Below are positions 1 through 8,362 of a stretch of DNA of 31,313 nt, in pieces. Source of the DNA: JALOOE01 sp964423545 (GTDB lineage: Bacteria; Chloroflexota; Anaerolineae; CG2-30-64-16); assembly GCA_964423545.1 (NCBI GenBank), contig CAYRFV010000028.1, positions 1 to 31,313 of the forward strand, read 5' to 3'. Position 1 is the stretch's first letter, and each line of letters begins with the position of its first letter. The position numbers and the translations under genes were made by a program. The notes under the pieces were generated by a model that worked only from the letters and a program-made list of their open reading frames with translations, had not been told where the DNA came from and did not search any database.

Positions 1-1
1 G

Positions 2-2014
2 AACCTGCACGACACGAATCTGGCTGAGGCCACCCTGCGCGACGCGGTATTCACGATGGTGTCCGACACGATTTCGGCCATGGCTTTCAGCACGAATGGC
101 ACGTATTGGGCAGGAGGCGACAGGCAAGGACAAGTTCAGACATGGTTGTACACGAGACAACGCTTGCAGCTCACCTGGAGAGCGCATCACGGCGTGGTCA
201 CTGCCCTGGCGTTCAGCCCGGACGAGCAGTGCCTGGCCACAGGCAGTTGGGATGGCGTCATCAAACTGTGGAATGCGGCCAACGGCGCGCTGCTTTGGAC
301 AAGTCCCGTGGTGGATGCCATCATGGGATTGGCATTTTCACCCGATGGCCGCACTCTTACCAGCGGCGGGACGGATGGCCGAATTCGCATCTGGGATGTG
401 GCGAGCGGTGCATTGCTCCAGACCCTAGACGAACATACAGGTCCGGTGTTTTGCGTTATCTGGAGTCCTGATGGGATGTTTCTGGCCAGTGCAGGACATG
501 ACGCGCGGATTCGCCTGTGGGAGACGGTGGGAGCTGATTCGCCAGGGATCAGGCCCACGCCAGCCCAGACACTCGACGGGCATAGCAGTCCGGTGCGGGG
601 ACTGGCGTTTTCACCGGATGGTCGAACGCTCGCCAGCGCGAGTTGGGATAAGACGGTCAGATTGTGGGAGGTCGCGCGCGGAACGCTCAGGGAAACCATT
701 CCCGTTTCCTCGCGTCTTTCGGGGCTGGTGTGGAGTCCGGATGGTCGCTATCTGGCGTTGGGCGAGCTGGACCGGGCGTTCTGGGTCTGGGACGTCGAAC
801 AGCACAAGCAGCGCACGACATTCTACGGAACGATGGCGCCCGTGCGCGCGCTGGCCTTTTCGCCGGACAGCAGCACGCTGGAATCAGCGTGTGAAGATGG
901 CAGCGTGCAAGTTTGGGATATGACCACCGGTCAGTGCATCCGCAAGTGGCAGGGCTTTGCGCGCGCCGTTTCCGATGTTGCCTGGAGTCCGAACAGCGCG
1001 CAAATTGCAGGCGGGGGAAATGATGGGCTGGTTACGATCTGGGATGTCGCACAGCACGTTCCGCTTCATCTGCTGCGCGGTCACAAGGCGATCATTTGGG
1101 GCGTCTCATGGAGCCCCGATGGTCGATGGCTGGCAAGCTGCAGCGAGGACAATACGATCCGCATTTGGGATGTCGCCAAAGCCGTAAGTGAGCGGGTCTT
1201 GGCGGATTCCGCGCTGGTAGACGCGCAACTTTTCGCAACGGCGTGGAATCCGGATGGCGAACGCCTGGCGGTAGCCACTCACCGGCAGGGCGTGTTTGTT
1301 TACGACAGGCACACGCAAACCTTCCAGCGCGTTGGACGCTCCGATGCGCCTCCCCGAATGCGCCGCGTGGAATGGAGTCCTGACGGCAAGCATCTGGCTG
1401 CTTCGAGCGAGGGAGGCGTCATTCTTATCTGGAACAGCGGTGATTATTCCTTGTGCGCCACGCTTCAGGGACATCGCGGCATGGTGGCTGCGCTCGCCTG
1501 GAGTGCTGACAGCACGCGGCTCGCCTCTGGCAGTTGGGGATATGGAAGCGACCAGCTGTTCGTTTGGGACACGCAGAGCTGGAAGCGCATTTGCGCGCTT
1601 GACGACCCGAACGAATTGGTCTTTGGCGTTGCCTGGAGTGCAGGCGGCGAACGCTTAGTCAGCGCGGGCAGTGATGGCACTCTCCGCTGGTGGAATCCTC
1701 ACAGTGGGCAGTGCACCCGGTCGCGACAAGGGTGCGAAGGGCTGGTACAATCGCTGCGAGCCAGCCCTGACGGTCGCCTCCTCGCTAGCTGCGGGGATGA
1801 TGGAGCCATCCAGATATGGGATATAGACACGGGCGAACATGCAACGACGCTGCGCCGCGACCGCCCGTATGAACGTCTCAACATCACCGGCATCAAGGGC
1901 TTGACCGACGCACAAAAACTCGCGCTGAGAATGTTGGGCGCGATTGAGCAGGTACACGACTTCGTTCATGTCGATGACGGGCCAGGAAAGGCAGCGTCTC
2001 ATGATGGGGTGTAG
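2..2014 (+). CDS. WD40-repeat protein, 5' end cut off by window edge
   Basis: The reading frame is open from base 2 and runs to a TAG at 2012-2014, so the first in-window ATG (56) is probably internal. The residues before it (NLHDTNLAEATLRDAVF) look like the pentapeptide-like ANLxxATL stretch that in Chloroflexota and cyanobacteria often joins an NB-ARC/NACHT ATPase domain to a WD40 array. I count about 14 blades from recurring FSPDG/WSPDG turns and closing xIWD/LWE motifs, which would make two seven-bladed beta-propellers. The last 50 or so residues lack the repeat. WD40 arrays are protein-binding scaffolds, and in this architecture they are thought to sense ligands or partners for the ATPase. 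The missing N-terminus prevents naming a function. The gene converges with the iron-transport operon on the other strand. Confidence 0.85.
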   Translation, partial: NLHDTNLAEATLRDAVFTMVSDTISAMAFSTNGTYWAGGDRQGQVQTWLYTRQRLQLTWRAHHGVVTALAFSPDEQCLATGSWDGVIKLWNAANGALLWTSPVVDAIMGLAFSPDGRTLTSGGTDGRIRIWDVASGALLQTLDEHTGPVFCVIWSPDGMFLASAGHDARIRLWETVGADSPGIRPTPAQTLDGHSSPVRGLAFSPDGRTLASASWDKTVRLWEVARGTLRETIPVSSRLSGLVWSPDGRYLALGELDRAFWVWDVEQHKQRTTFYGTMAPVRALAFSPDSSTLESACEDGSVQVWDMTTGQCIRKWQGFARAVSDVAWSPNSAQIAGGGNDGLVTIWDVAQHVPLHLLRGHKAIIWGVSWSPDGRWLASCSEDNTIRIWDVAKAVSERVLADSALVDAQLFATAWNPDGERLAVATHRQGVFVYDRHTQTFQRVGRSDAPPRMRRVEWSPDGKHLAASSEGGVILIWNSGDYSLCATLQGHRGMVAALAWSADSTRLASGSWGYGSDQLFVWDTQSWKRICALDDPNELVFGVAWSAGGERLVSAGSDGTLRWWNPHSGQCTRSRQGCEGLVQSLRASPDGRLLASCGDDGAIQIWDIDTGEHATTLRRDRPYERLNITGIKGLTDAQKLALRMLGAIEQVHDFVHVDDGPGKAASHDGV

Positions 2015-2118
2015 CTTGCCGTGTGCTTGCCGATGTCTCCCATTGCGAGCCCCGTCTCAGAGCGCGGCGAGCTCGCCTGGCACTCTCCACGCCTGAAGCG
2101 CTGGCTTGTCCGCACAGT

Positions 2119-3180
2119 TCACACCTTGCCACTTACCTGCCGCTTCCCGCTGAAGACCGCCAACGGATGTCCAGCGTTGATCCGGGCGCGCACCCGCACG
2201 CCGATGGGATGCAGTTCGGTGTGGAGCGTGTATGCATGGAGGATCTGCCCGTCGTCCAGCCGCAAACTATAGAGGTTGAACGCGCCCCGGAAGAAGCGCT
2301 CGGCGATGATGCCGTTGCCCGGCTTGTCCACACTGAAGCTCACGTCGTCCCCGCGCAAGGCAATCTCGGCCGTCGCGCCCAGAGGCAAGTCGACCGGCTG
2401 CTGCAGCAGCCCCAGTGTGGTCTCGATGCCGCCCAGCACGATCTTGCCCGCGAGAAAATCGCTGTCGCCCATGAATTCGGCCACGAAACGGGTCGCTGAG
2501 GCGTGGAAGATCGCCTCAGGGCCGCCGATCTGCTCGATCTGCCCGCGCTGGAACACGGCCAGCCGGTCGCCCATGTAAAGCGCCTCTTCCTGGTCGTGGG
2601 TGACGAAGACCGCCGTGACCCCCCGGCCTTTCAGGATCGCCCGCACCTGCTGGCGCATTTCCCCCCGCAAGTCGGCGTCCAGGCTGCTGAACGGCTCGTC
2701 TAGCAGGAGCAGCAGCGGGCACGGAGCCAACGCCCGCGCCAGCGCCACCCGCTGCCGCTCGCCGCCCGATAGGGCGTGGGGATAACGACCGGCCAGGCCT
2801 GCCATGCCCACCAGGCGGAGCATCTCCGCGGTCGTGGCTTGGATCACCTGGCGCGGCCGGCCCGCCAACCCGAACGCCACGTTCTGCGCCACAGTCAGGT
2901 GGGGGAAGAGCGCATGATCCTGGAAGACCAGCCCCACCTGGCGCCGTTCCGGCGGGACGAAGGTCCGCGGTCCAGCGACCTCCCGGCCGTTCAGGCGGAT
3001 GGCCCCGAGGTCGGGGCGCTCCAATCCAGCGATCAGGCGCAGGATAGTGGTCTTGCCGCAACCGCTGGGACCAACCAGCGCCAGGATTTCCCCCGGCGAC
3101 AGCGCAAACGAGATGTCATCCACCGCGGGCTGCTCGGCCCGCGGAAACCGTTTGGTGAGACTGTTGACTTCCAGCATCAT
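2119..3180 (-). CDS. fbpC: Fe(III)-type ABC transporter ATP-binding protein
   Basis: This 353-residue protein is the energising ATPase of a ferric-iron-type importer on the cytoplasmic side of the membrane. Visible motifs are Walker A GPSGCGKTT (37-45), a Q-loop in VFQDHALFPH, signature LSGGERQRV (137-145), Walker B LLLLLDEP followed by a D-loop, and the switch histidine in VTHDQ (about 195). The region after about residue 280 fits the C-terminal TOBE domain of the CUT1/iron/spermidine/sulfate subfamily. Its ATG overlaps the stop of the upstream permease gene (ATGA, 3177-3180), indicating translational coupling. It is the last gene of the three-gene operon. The ATPase alone cannot separate iron from other substrates; the call relies on the binding protein two genes upstream. 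Confidence 0.92.
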   Translation of the reverse strand: MMLEVNSLTKRFPRAEQPAVDDISFALSPGEILALVGPSGCGKTTILRLIAGLERPDLGAIRLNGREVAGPRTFVPPERRQVGLVFQDHALFPHLTVAQNVAFGLAGRPRQVIQATTAEMLRLVGMAGLAGRYPHALSGGERQRVALARALAPCPLLLLLDEPFSSLDADLRGEMRQQVRAILKGRGVTAVFVTHDQEEALYMGDRLAVFQRGQIEQIGGPEAIFHASATRFVAEFMGDSDFLAGKIVLGGIETTLGLLQQPVDLPLGATAEIALRGDDVSFSVDKPGNGIIAERFFRGAFNLYSLRLDDGQILHAYTLHTELHPIGVRVRARINAGHPLAVFSGKRQVSGKV

Positions 3181-4823
3181 TTCTGCACCACCTGCTCCCG
3201 GCGCAGGAGGAAGTAGAGCGGCGCGGCCGATGCCAGCACCAGCAGCAAGGCCGCGGGCGCGGCCTGCAAATAGAACCCGTCTTCAGCCCATATCCACACG
3301 CGCACGGCCAGCGTCTCGAAGCCGGCCGGCCGCAGCAGCAGCGTGGCGGGCAGCTCCTTCAGCGCGGTCAGGAACACCAGCGCGCCGCCGGCCAGCAGGC
3401 CGGGCAGCACCAAAGGCAGCGTGACCTGCGTCAGCGTTTGCCACGGGGTGCGCCCCAGCGTGCGTGCGGCCTCCTCCAACGACGGCGCCAACTGGCCCAG
3501 CGCCGACTCGCTCGCGCGCGTTGCCTGGGGCAGGCAGCGCAGCACATAGGCGATCACCACCACCAGCGGCGTGGCATAGAGGAACGGCAGGGTGCGATTG
3601 ACCAGCAGCACCAGACTGAGCGCCACCACCACGCCGGGGATAGCGTAGCCCACCTGGCACAACCGTGAGATCAGCCGCGATAGCGGACCGGCATGGCGCA
3701 CGGCCAGCAGCCCCACCGGCAGCGCAAGCACCACCGCCAGCAGAGCGGCCAACCCCGCGCTCCACAGGCTGTTCCAGACGAACCCGCCCAGGCCCTGGGG
3801 GCCGGTGCGCAGTAGCGCGGCCAGCATGTCGGGATCCAGGAACGCGGCCACGCTCCAAGCGATGAGCACTGCGGCAGGCGCCAGCAGGCTGGCGGACGCC
3901 ACGGCCAGCGCCACCCCGAAGGCGGGCCAGCGCCAGCGGTCCAACGCCAGGCGCGAGGTCGGCCGCCAGCCGCTCTCCATCTGGGTGAAGCGCGCTCGAC
4001 CCTGCACGCGCAGTTCAGCCCACAGCAACGCGACGGCCAGGATCACCAGCACCCCGCTGAGCACCGCGGCCGCCGAGCGGTCGTAACGCCCGACAAGCTG
4101 CACGAAGATAGCCGACGAGAAGGTTTCGTAACGCAGCAGCGCCACCGTGCCGTATTCGGCCAGCACGTCCAGCGCCACCAGCAGCGCGCCGGCCGTCAAC
4201 CCTGGCCGCAGCGCAGGCAGCGTCACCTCCCACAACGTCTGCCACGGACCGCGGCCCAGGGTGCGCGCCGACTCCTCCAGCGCGGCGTGCAGCGAGCGGA
4301 ACGCTGCCGCGGTCAGAAGGTAGACATACGGGTAGCTGAAGAGCGTCAGCACGAAGGCTGCGCCCCAAAAGCCCAGCGGGTTGGGTGTGGTGACCGACCG
4401 GCCGGCCAACTCTGCCAGCAATTGCGGGATCAGCCCACCGCGCGGGCGCAGCAGCGCCAGGTAGACGATGCCGCCGATGTACGCAGGGATGGCGAGCGGC
4501 AACGCCAGCAGCCAGCGGAAGGCGCGGCGGCCCGGTAGGTCGGTGCGCTCGGTCAGCCAGGCCATGCTCGCACCGATGGCGAGCGAGCCGGCCGTCACTG
4601 CGGCGGCTAGCAGCAGGGTGTTCGTCAGCAGCCGGCCGATGCGGGCCTGGAGCAGGCGCTCCCACGCGGCGGGGTCGGCCGTGGCCGCGCGCAGCAGGAT
4701 ATAGGCCAGCGGGATGGCCGCAAAGAGCGCCACCAGCCCGGCGATCAGCGCCAGCCGCAGGCTGATGTCAGGCCAGATCCGCCCGTGCGGCAGCGCGAGG
4801 AAGGTCGTCCGGCTGCGGCCCAT
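3177..4823 (-). CDS. fbpB: Fe(III)-type ABC transporter permease (fused two-half)
   Basis: A 548-residue polytopic membrane protein. It has two homologous halves, each with about six membrane segments and an EAA cytoplasmic loop that docks on the ATPase. The two loops are LEESARTLGRGPWQTLWEV and LEEAARTLGRTPWQTLTQV. Fusion of both permease halves in one chain is characteristic of FbpB/SfuB ferric permeases. The ATG follows the stop of the binding-protein gene directly (TAAATG at 4821-4826), and its own stop overlaps the ATPase start, so all three genes are probably one transcript. Length and domain order are normal for the family and nothing looks broken. Confidence 0.92.
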   Translation of the reverse strand: MGRSRTTFLALPHGRIWPDISLRLALIAGLVALFAAIPLAYILLRAATADPAAWERLLQARIGRLLTNTLLLAAAVTAGSLAIGASMAWLTERTDLPGRRAFRWLLALPLAIPAYIGGIVYLALLRPRGGLIPQLLAELAGRSVTTPNPLGFWGAAFVLTLFSYPYVYLLTAAAFRSLHAALEESARTLGRGPWQTLWEVTLPALRPGLTAGALLVALDVLAEYGTVALLRYETFSSAIFVQLVGRYDRSAAAVLSGVLVILAVALLWAELRVQGRARFTQMESGWRPTSRLALDRWRWPAFGVALAVASASLLAPAAVLIAWSVAAFLDPDMLAALLRTGPQGLGGFVWNSLWSAGLAALLAVVLALPVGLLAVRHAGPLSRLISRLCQVGYAIPGVVVALSLVLLVNRTLPFLYATPLVVVIAYVLRCLPQATRASESALGQLAPSLEEAARTLGRTPWQTLTQVTLPLVLPGLLAGGALVFLTALKELPATLLLRPAGFETLAVRVWIWAEDGFYLQAAPAALLLVLASAAPLYFLLRREQVVQK

Positions 4824-5870
4824 TTACGGCAGGCCCGTCTTTTCCAGCAGAGCAAAGGTGGCGTCGAAGGCGCGCGTGGCCTCCGCCAGGTTCACCTCCG
4901 CCAGCCGCAAGCCGGTCAAGGGCTGCACATCGGCGCGGAGCACCACGCCGGGCAGCAACGGATACTCATAGTTCTGCTCAGCGAAGAGCCGCTGCCCCTC
5001 GGCCGATATCAGGAAGTCCACGAACGCCTGCGCCGCCGGCAGGTTGGTCGCACGGTCCACCACAGCCACCGCGGTTGCGTTGGTCAGCAGCCCCAGTTGC
5101 CCATCGCCCTGGTCGGGGAAGATGATGCCGACCTTGCTTCCTTCGGCTTGTTGCAGGTAGAAGTAGTAGTGGTTCACCAGGCCCAGCGCGAACTCGCCCG
5201 AGCCGACCGCCTTGCGCACGTCGGTGTGGCCGCCGAAGAAGGTAACATCGTTGGCAATCAACCCCTGCAGCCACGCCTCGGTCGCCGGTTCGCCCAGTAG
5301 TTGGCGCATGGCCGCGACCTGGGCTTGCAGCGAGCCATTGGTCGAGCCGGCAGCCGCGATCTGCCCGCGCCACTTGGGATCAGTCAGATCGAGCAGCGAC
5401 TTGGGCGCTGCTTCGAGCGCCACCAGGTCGGTGTTGACCATAATGACCCGCGCCCGCTGCGTCAGTCCGATCCACAGGCCATCGGGGTCCACGAATTGGG
5501 CCGGGATTTGCGCAGCGCCCGCAGGGCTGTAGGGTCGAAAAACTCCCTGCTGCGCCAGTGCCTGGACGGTGAACATCTCGGTTGTGATGAACAGGTCGGC
5601 CTGGGGGTTAGTCTTCTCTTCTAACAGCGCGTTGGCCAACTGGCTGTTGCTGCCCGCTCTAAGCAGCACCTTGACCCCAGGATGACGCGCCTGGAAGGCA
5701 TCCGCCACCGGCCGGATGAGCGGCTCGGAACGGCCCGAGTAGATGACCAGGCTTCCGCCCAACGCGGCCGCGGTCGGCGCGCCGGTCGCCTCTGGCGGCG
5801 CAGGCGGGGCGCAAGCAGCTGGAACGAACATCAATAGAAAAGCCATCAGCAAGCCCAAGCGTGTCAACAT
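4824..5870 (-). CDS. fbpA: Fe(III)-binding lipoprotein of ABC importer
   Basis: This 348-residue extracellular solute-binding lipoprotein has an N-terminal hydrophobic segment ending in lipobox PAAC with the acylated Cys at residue 20, then an Ala/Pro-rich spacer. The mature part begins LVIYSGRSEPLI, typical of the FbpA/FutA/SfuA class. The NHYYFY stretch carries the adjacent tyrosines that coordinate ferric iron in this family; substrate specificity is inferred from that. The start is supported by AGGAG eight bases upstream (minus-strand text CAGGAGCTCCTTC-ATG). It is the first gene of the operon. I could not find a convincing Fur or DtxR box in the 90 bases upstream, only the 8-bp palindrome GTTGCAAC near 5940. 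A related thiamine- or phosphonate-type ligand is less likely. Confidence 0.9.
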   Translation of the reverse strand: MLTRLGLLMAFLLMFVPAACAPPAPPEATGAPTAAALGGSLVIYSGRSEPLIRPVADAFQARHPGVKVLLRAGSNSQLANALLEEKTNPQADLFITTEMFTVQALAQQGVFRPYSPAGAAQIPAQFVDPDGLWIGLTQRARVIMVNTDLVALEAAPKSLLDLTDPKWRGQIAAAGSTNGSLQAQVAAMRQLLGEPATEAWLQGLIANDVTFFGGHTDVRKAVGSGEFALGLVNHYYFYLQQAEGSKVGIIFPDQGDGQLGLLTNATAVAVVDRATNLPAAQAFVDFLISAEGQRLFAEQNYEYPLLPGVVLRADVQPLTGLRLAEVNLAEATRAFDATFALLEKTGLP

Positions 5871-6036
5871 GAAGGAGCTCCTGTGTGCGACAGGTATGAG
5901 TTGGCGGCCTGTGTGGTGTGGTAGAGTCAGAACCGCAATTGTTGCAACTCACCTGCAATAAGATACGTCGGCTTTGGAGGCCCGTCTATGACTTGTATCA
6001 CATCGCGGCCTTTCCAGGGTTCCCCCGAGACACAAG

Positions 6037-6074
6037 AAAGCCCCCAGCCATGAGAATCGGCCGGGGGCTTTTTT
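6037..6074 (-). terminator. Hairpin terminator, probably bidirectional
   Basis: The arms AAAGCCCCC-A-GCC and GGC-C-GGGGGCTTT form a 13-bp stem with one A/C mismatch around a nine-base loop. It lies 22 bases beyond the stop of the minus-strand gene stump at 6096, so it most likely ended that gene; the minus-strand tail is TTTCTTG. On the plus strand the stem is followed by a run of six T, so it could also work in that direction, although no plus-strand gene precedes it. Confidence 0.7.
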
Positions 6075-6095
6075 GTGCCGCTAATCTCGCAGTGT

Positions 6096-6278
6096 CTAGA
6101 GGCGCTTGCTCACGGGGATGAACAGCAGGCCCGCAACGATCCCGTAGATGACGTGACCCACGAGGCTGAACCATTGTGGCGTGCCAGGATGGGGTGCATG
6201 GGCGCCGCCGACGCGGTTCTCTGCAAATGGAGGCTGAGTATGCTGAGACCAGCGCGCTGCGTTGTGAGGAGCGCGCTC
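6096..6278 (-). pseudogene. 3' stump of a membrane-protein gene
   Basis: The minus-strand frame ending at TAG (6096-6098) encodes a clean C-terminus: FAENRVGGAHAPH, then PQWFSLVGHVIYGIVAGLLF, then IPVSKRL. This is one membrane helix with a basic tail. The frame is open for 60 codons up to a stop at 6279-6281, but there is no ATG or ribosome-binding site. The gene therefore appears to have lost its 5' part while keeping its stop codon and the terminator at 6037-6074. The parent family was not identified. A chance frame is possible, but the hydrophobic pattern and correctly placed terminator argue against it. Confidence 0.45.
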
Positions 6279-6501
6279 CTATGCCGGGTGTCGGGCGCTG
6301 CGCTAACCGGCGGTCAGGGGCTGGCGTCCGCGCTCCTGGCGCTCAGGCCGCCGACATACCCGGGGCGGGCGTGGCTGGTCTTCGAGGCGCTGAACAGCGG
6401 GCTGACATTGCGGGCATGGGCGAGCTTCGGCGGGGGCTGCGCACCTGCCCGATCAGCGCGGCGTTGCCGCCGCTGGCCGCCATGCTGCCGCGCGCTGTGA
6501 T
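6200..6501. other. Non-coding or decayed stretch
   Basis: No intact gene was found. A plus-strand frame around 6320-6430 reads LASALLALRPPTYPGRAWLV and continues in another frame after about 6425. It could be a frameshifted fragment of a hydrophobic protein, but it has no start signal and composition bias alone could produce it. Confidence 0.3.
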
Positions 6502-6624
6502 GCTAGTGGTCTGTCAATGATCCAGTGATGAGTTCGTAGTAGCGGCTTTAGTCGCTGGTCCGGCACGAAAACGACTGAAGTCGTCACTACCACCCTGTCA
6601 AATCACGGCTGACAGACCACTAGC
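6502..6624. mobile_element. MITE-like element with 15-bp terminal inverted repeats
   Basis: The left end GCTAGTGGTCTGTCA (6502-6516) is perfectly repeated in inverted form at 6610-6624 (TGACAGACCACTAGC). The interior carries a second, imperfect inverted repeat, GTAGTAGCGGCTTTAGTCG (6537-6555) against CGACTGAAGTCGTCACTAC (6572-6590). The whole 123-bp segment could fold into a cruciform. It has no coding capacity. If the element is taken as beginning GTGGTCTGTCA, a TA dinucleotide flanks each side, as expected for IS630/Tc1-mariner-type target duplication. Non-autonomous transposable element is the best call; a large REP-like palindrome is the alternative. Confidence 0.65.
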
Positions 6625-6651
6625 TACTGCTGATTCGCTCTTTCGGCCGAA

Positions 6652-7110
6652 TCAGGAGGAGCGGTAGAACATGGCCTCTACGCCCGTGATGTAGTTTTCG
6701 AGATGGGCGATAGTGAATTCCTGGCTGGCGATGATGGCGCGACCCACATCCCCCATCGAGACGACTCCGACAACGCGGTCGCCATCTCCGAGCACGGGCA
6801 GGTGTCGGATGTGTCGCTCGGTCATCAGAGCCATGCATTCCTCCACGCTTTGTTCGGCACGCACGTAGAGGACGCGCGGCGTCATCACCTCGGACACGCG
6901 CGTGTCCTCGGCGCGCTTGCCCGGCAGCAGCACCTTGCGAGCGCAATCCCGCTCCGACAGGATGCCGACCAGTGTCTCCCCTTCCATCACCAGCACGACC
7001 CCGATGTTCTTCTCAGCCATGATTTCGAGTGCGTCGTGCACCGCAACGCCAGGGCCGGTCGCCCACACCTGGGAGCCCTTGTCGCGCAGCAATTCGCCGA
7101 TTGTCGTCAT
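6652..7110 (-). CDS. CBS-domain-pair protein
   Basis: A 152-residue soluble protein made of two tandem CBS motifs (about residues 8-62 and 74-135), forming a Bateman module. Such stand-alone pairs bind adenine nucleotides or related ligands and regulate partner proteins. The first motif shows GVVLVMEGETLVGILSERD and the second RHLPVLGDGDRVVGVVSMGD, both with the hydrophobic-G-(I/V)-(L/V)-S-x-x-D ending. I place the start at 7110 rather than the in-frame ATG at 7155 because AAGGAGGAGGAGAAGGATC directly precedes it. It lies 119 bases downstream of the cytochrome gene on the same strand. Its partner is unknown. Confidence 0.88.
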   Translation of the reverse strand: MTTIGELLRDKGSQVWATGPGVAVHDALEIMAEKNIGVVLVMEGETLVGILSERDCARKVLLPGKRAEDTRVSEVMTPRVLYVRAEQSVEECMALMTERHIRHLPVLGDGDRVVGVVSMGDVGRAIIASQEFTIAHLENYITGVEAMFYRSS

Positions 7111-7229
7111 GATCCTTCTCCTCCTCCTTGTGCTGGTTTGGCGCATCATGCCCACCCCGTCTGGGAAGCTGAGCCTGAGCCATTGACTGGCGCGCTGCCG
7201 GCAGAAGCCCAGTCGCGACCCTTTCGGGT

Positions 7230-8213
7230 CTACTTCTGCACCGGGGCTTTGAGATAGGCGAACAGCGCAGCTAGATCTTCGTCCGTCATCCTCGCGGCGG
7301 CCTGCCAGGGCATGGCTTCAGTGAAGGCCGCTCCGTTCGGCCGCACGCCGGTGCGCATCGTCTGGATGAATTGCTCTTTCTCCCAGGTTGCGACGACCGG
7401 ACGCGGGTTCACGACAGCCGGGCCGAGTGCGCTGGCCTCCACACCGGTCATGTCGGGGCCGTGACAGCCGCGACAGTCGCCGTAGGTCGCGACGTAGCGG
7501 CCGTACTCAGCCGTGGCGCCTGGCGTCGGCGCCTTGACGGTATCGGCGCCCTTCTCCGGGGTGCCGAACATCCCGGCGCCGAGCATGAGCGCGCCCAAAA
7601 AGCTGAGTGAATCACCGGTCGCAACCGTCTGCTCCGCCGGTGGCAGGGAGCGCAAATAGGCGACGATGGCCTCAGTGTCTGCGTCACTCAGTTGAGCGTA
7701 GGGCAAGAGCGACATGAAGACCAGCAAATGGCCATTCCTGTCCACTCGATGGCGCAGTGTGCGGAACAGCTCGCCGTCCGTGTAGCCCGCCAGCTTCCCT
7801 CCGGGGGTCAGATTCTCCGTCACCAGCGAGCCCACAATGCCGAAACCCTCCGCCGCGGCGATGTTCCACCCTCCACTCAGCGGCGGCTTCTCAGTCGGCG
7901 CACCGTCAGCGCCAACTGCGCCGTGGCAGCTCAGGCACGAGAGGTTGACTAGGTACTCGCCGCGAGCGATCTGCTGCGGCGTCCGCGCCACGGTGATGTT
8001 CGGCGCGGCCTTAGCCCCAGGGAAGTAGACCGTGGCGAGTCCCTTGGCCCCCAAGAAAGCGACGGCGACGAACAACAGCGTCATGAGCCCGGCGGCGATG
8101 CCGCCGACGATCTTCACCCACAGCTTCCTGGCGCGGATGGCCCGATAGGTCAGCCACCCGAACAGCACGACCAGGCCGATGACGGCCAACACGACGAGCA
8201 GATTGGTGATCAT
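7230..8213 (-). CDS. Membrane-anchored di-heme cytochrome c
   Basis: The 327-residue protein has two N-terminal membrane helices (about 3-25 and 36-56) followed by two extracytoplasmic cytochrome c domains. Heme-binding sites are CLSCH (93-97) and CRGCH (247-251). Candidate axial methionines lie in the MSLLPYAQLSD and EAMPWQAAARM stretches, the latter matching the MPW pattern near the end of class I cytochromes. It probably passes electrons at the outer membrane face between a quinol-oxidising enzyme and a terminal reductase or oxidase; partners are not identifiable here. The start at 8213 is preferred over the ATG at 8231 because AAGGAGG sits at the right distance only from the former. The small-domain order resembles alcohol-dehydrogenase cytochrome subunits, but no dehydrogenase is adjacent. 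Confidence 0.88.
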   Translation of the reverse strand: MITNLLVVLAVIGLVVLFGWLTYRAIRARKLWVKIVGGIAAGLMTLLFVAVAFLGAKGLATVYFPGAKAAPNITVARTPQQIARGEYLVNLSCLSCHGAVGADGAPTEKPPLSGGWNIAAAEGFGIVGSLVTENLTPGGKLAGYTDGELFRTLRHRVDRNGHLLVFMSLLPYAQLSDADTEAIVAYLRSLPPAEQTVATGDSLSFLGALMLGAGMFGTPEKGADTVKAPTPGATAEYGRYVATYGDCRGCHGPDMTGVEASALGPAVVNPRPVVATWEKEQFIQTMRTGVRPNGAAFTEAMPWQAAARMTDEDLAALFAYLKAPVQK

Positions 8214-8234
8214 TTGAGATTCCTCCTTCATGAG

Positions 8235-8362
8235 GTTACGCCTTGCATGTGAAGAAATGCCAACCTTCTGAGAATGGGAATCACCTCCGATCTTGCTTGG
8301 TGACAGCAGCCAGCACCGCCGCAGAACCGCGCAGGCTTCAGATTCACGCAGTTACGCCTTGC
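8235..8362. repeat. 12-bp direct repeat around the intergenic spacer
   Basis: GTTACGCCTTGC occurs at 8235-8246 and again at 8351-8362. The second copy contains the stop codon of the upstream membrane-protein gene and the first lies just before the ribosome-binding site of the cytochrome gene. The 104 bases between them hold no gene. This resembles an insertion or tandem-duplication scar. Confidence 0.5.

Noticed and set aside
5880..5960. Fur or DtxR box before the iron operon
   Set aside because: Only the 8-bp palindrome GTTGCAAC was seen; no match to the 19-bp Fur or DtxR/IdeR consensus.
7217..7230. Hairpin GACCC-TTTC-GGGTC at the end of the cytochrome gene as terminator
   Set aside because: The stem is only five bases, overlaps the stop codon, and has no T run on the minus strand.
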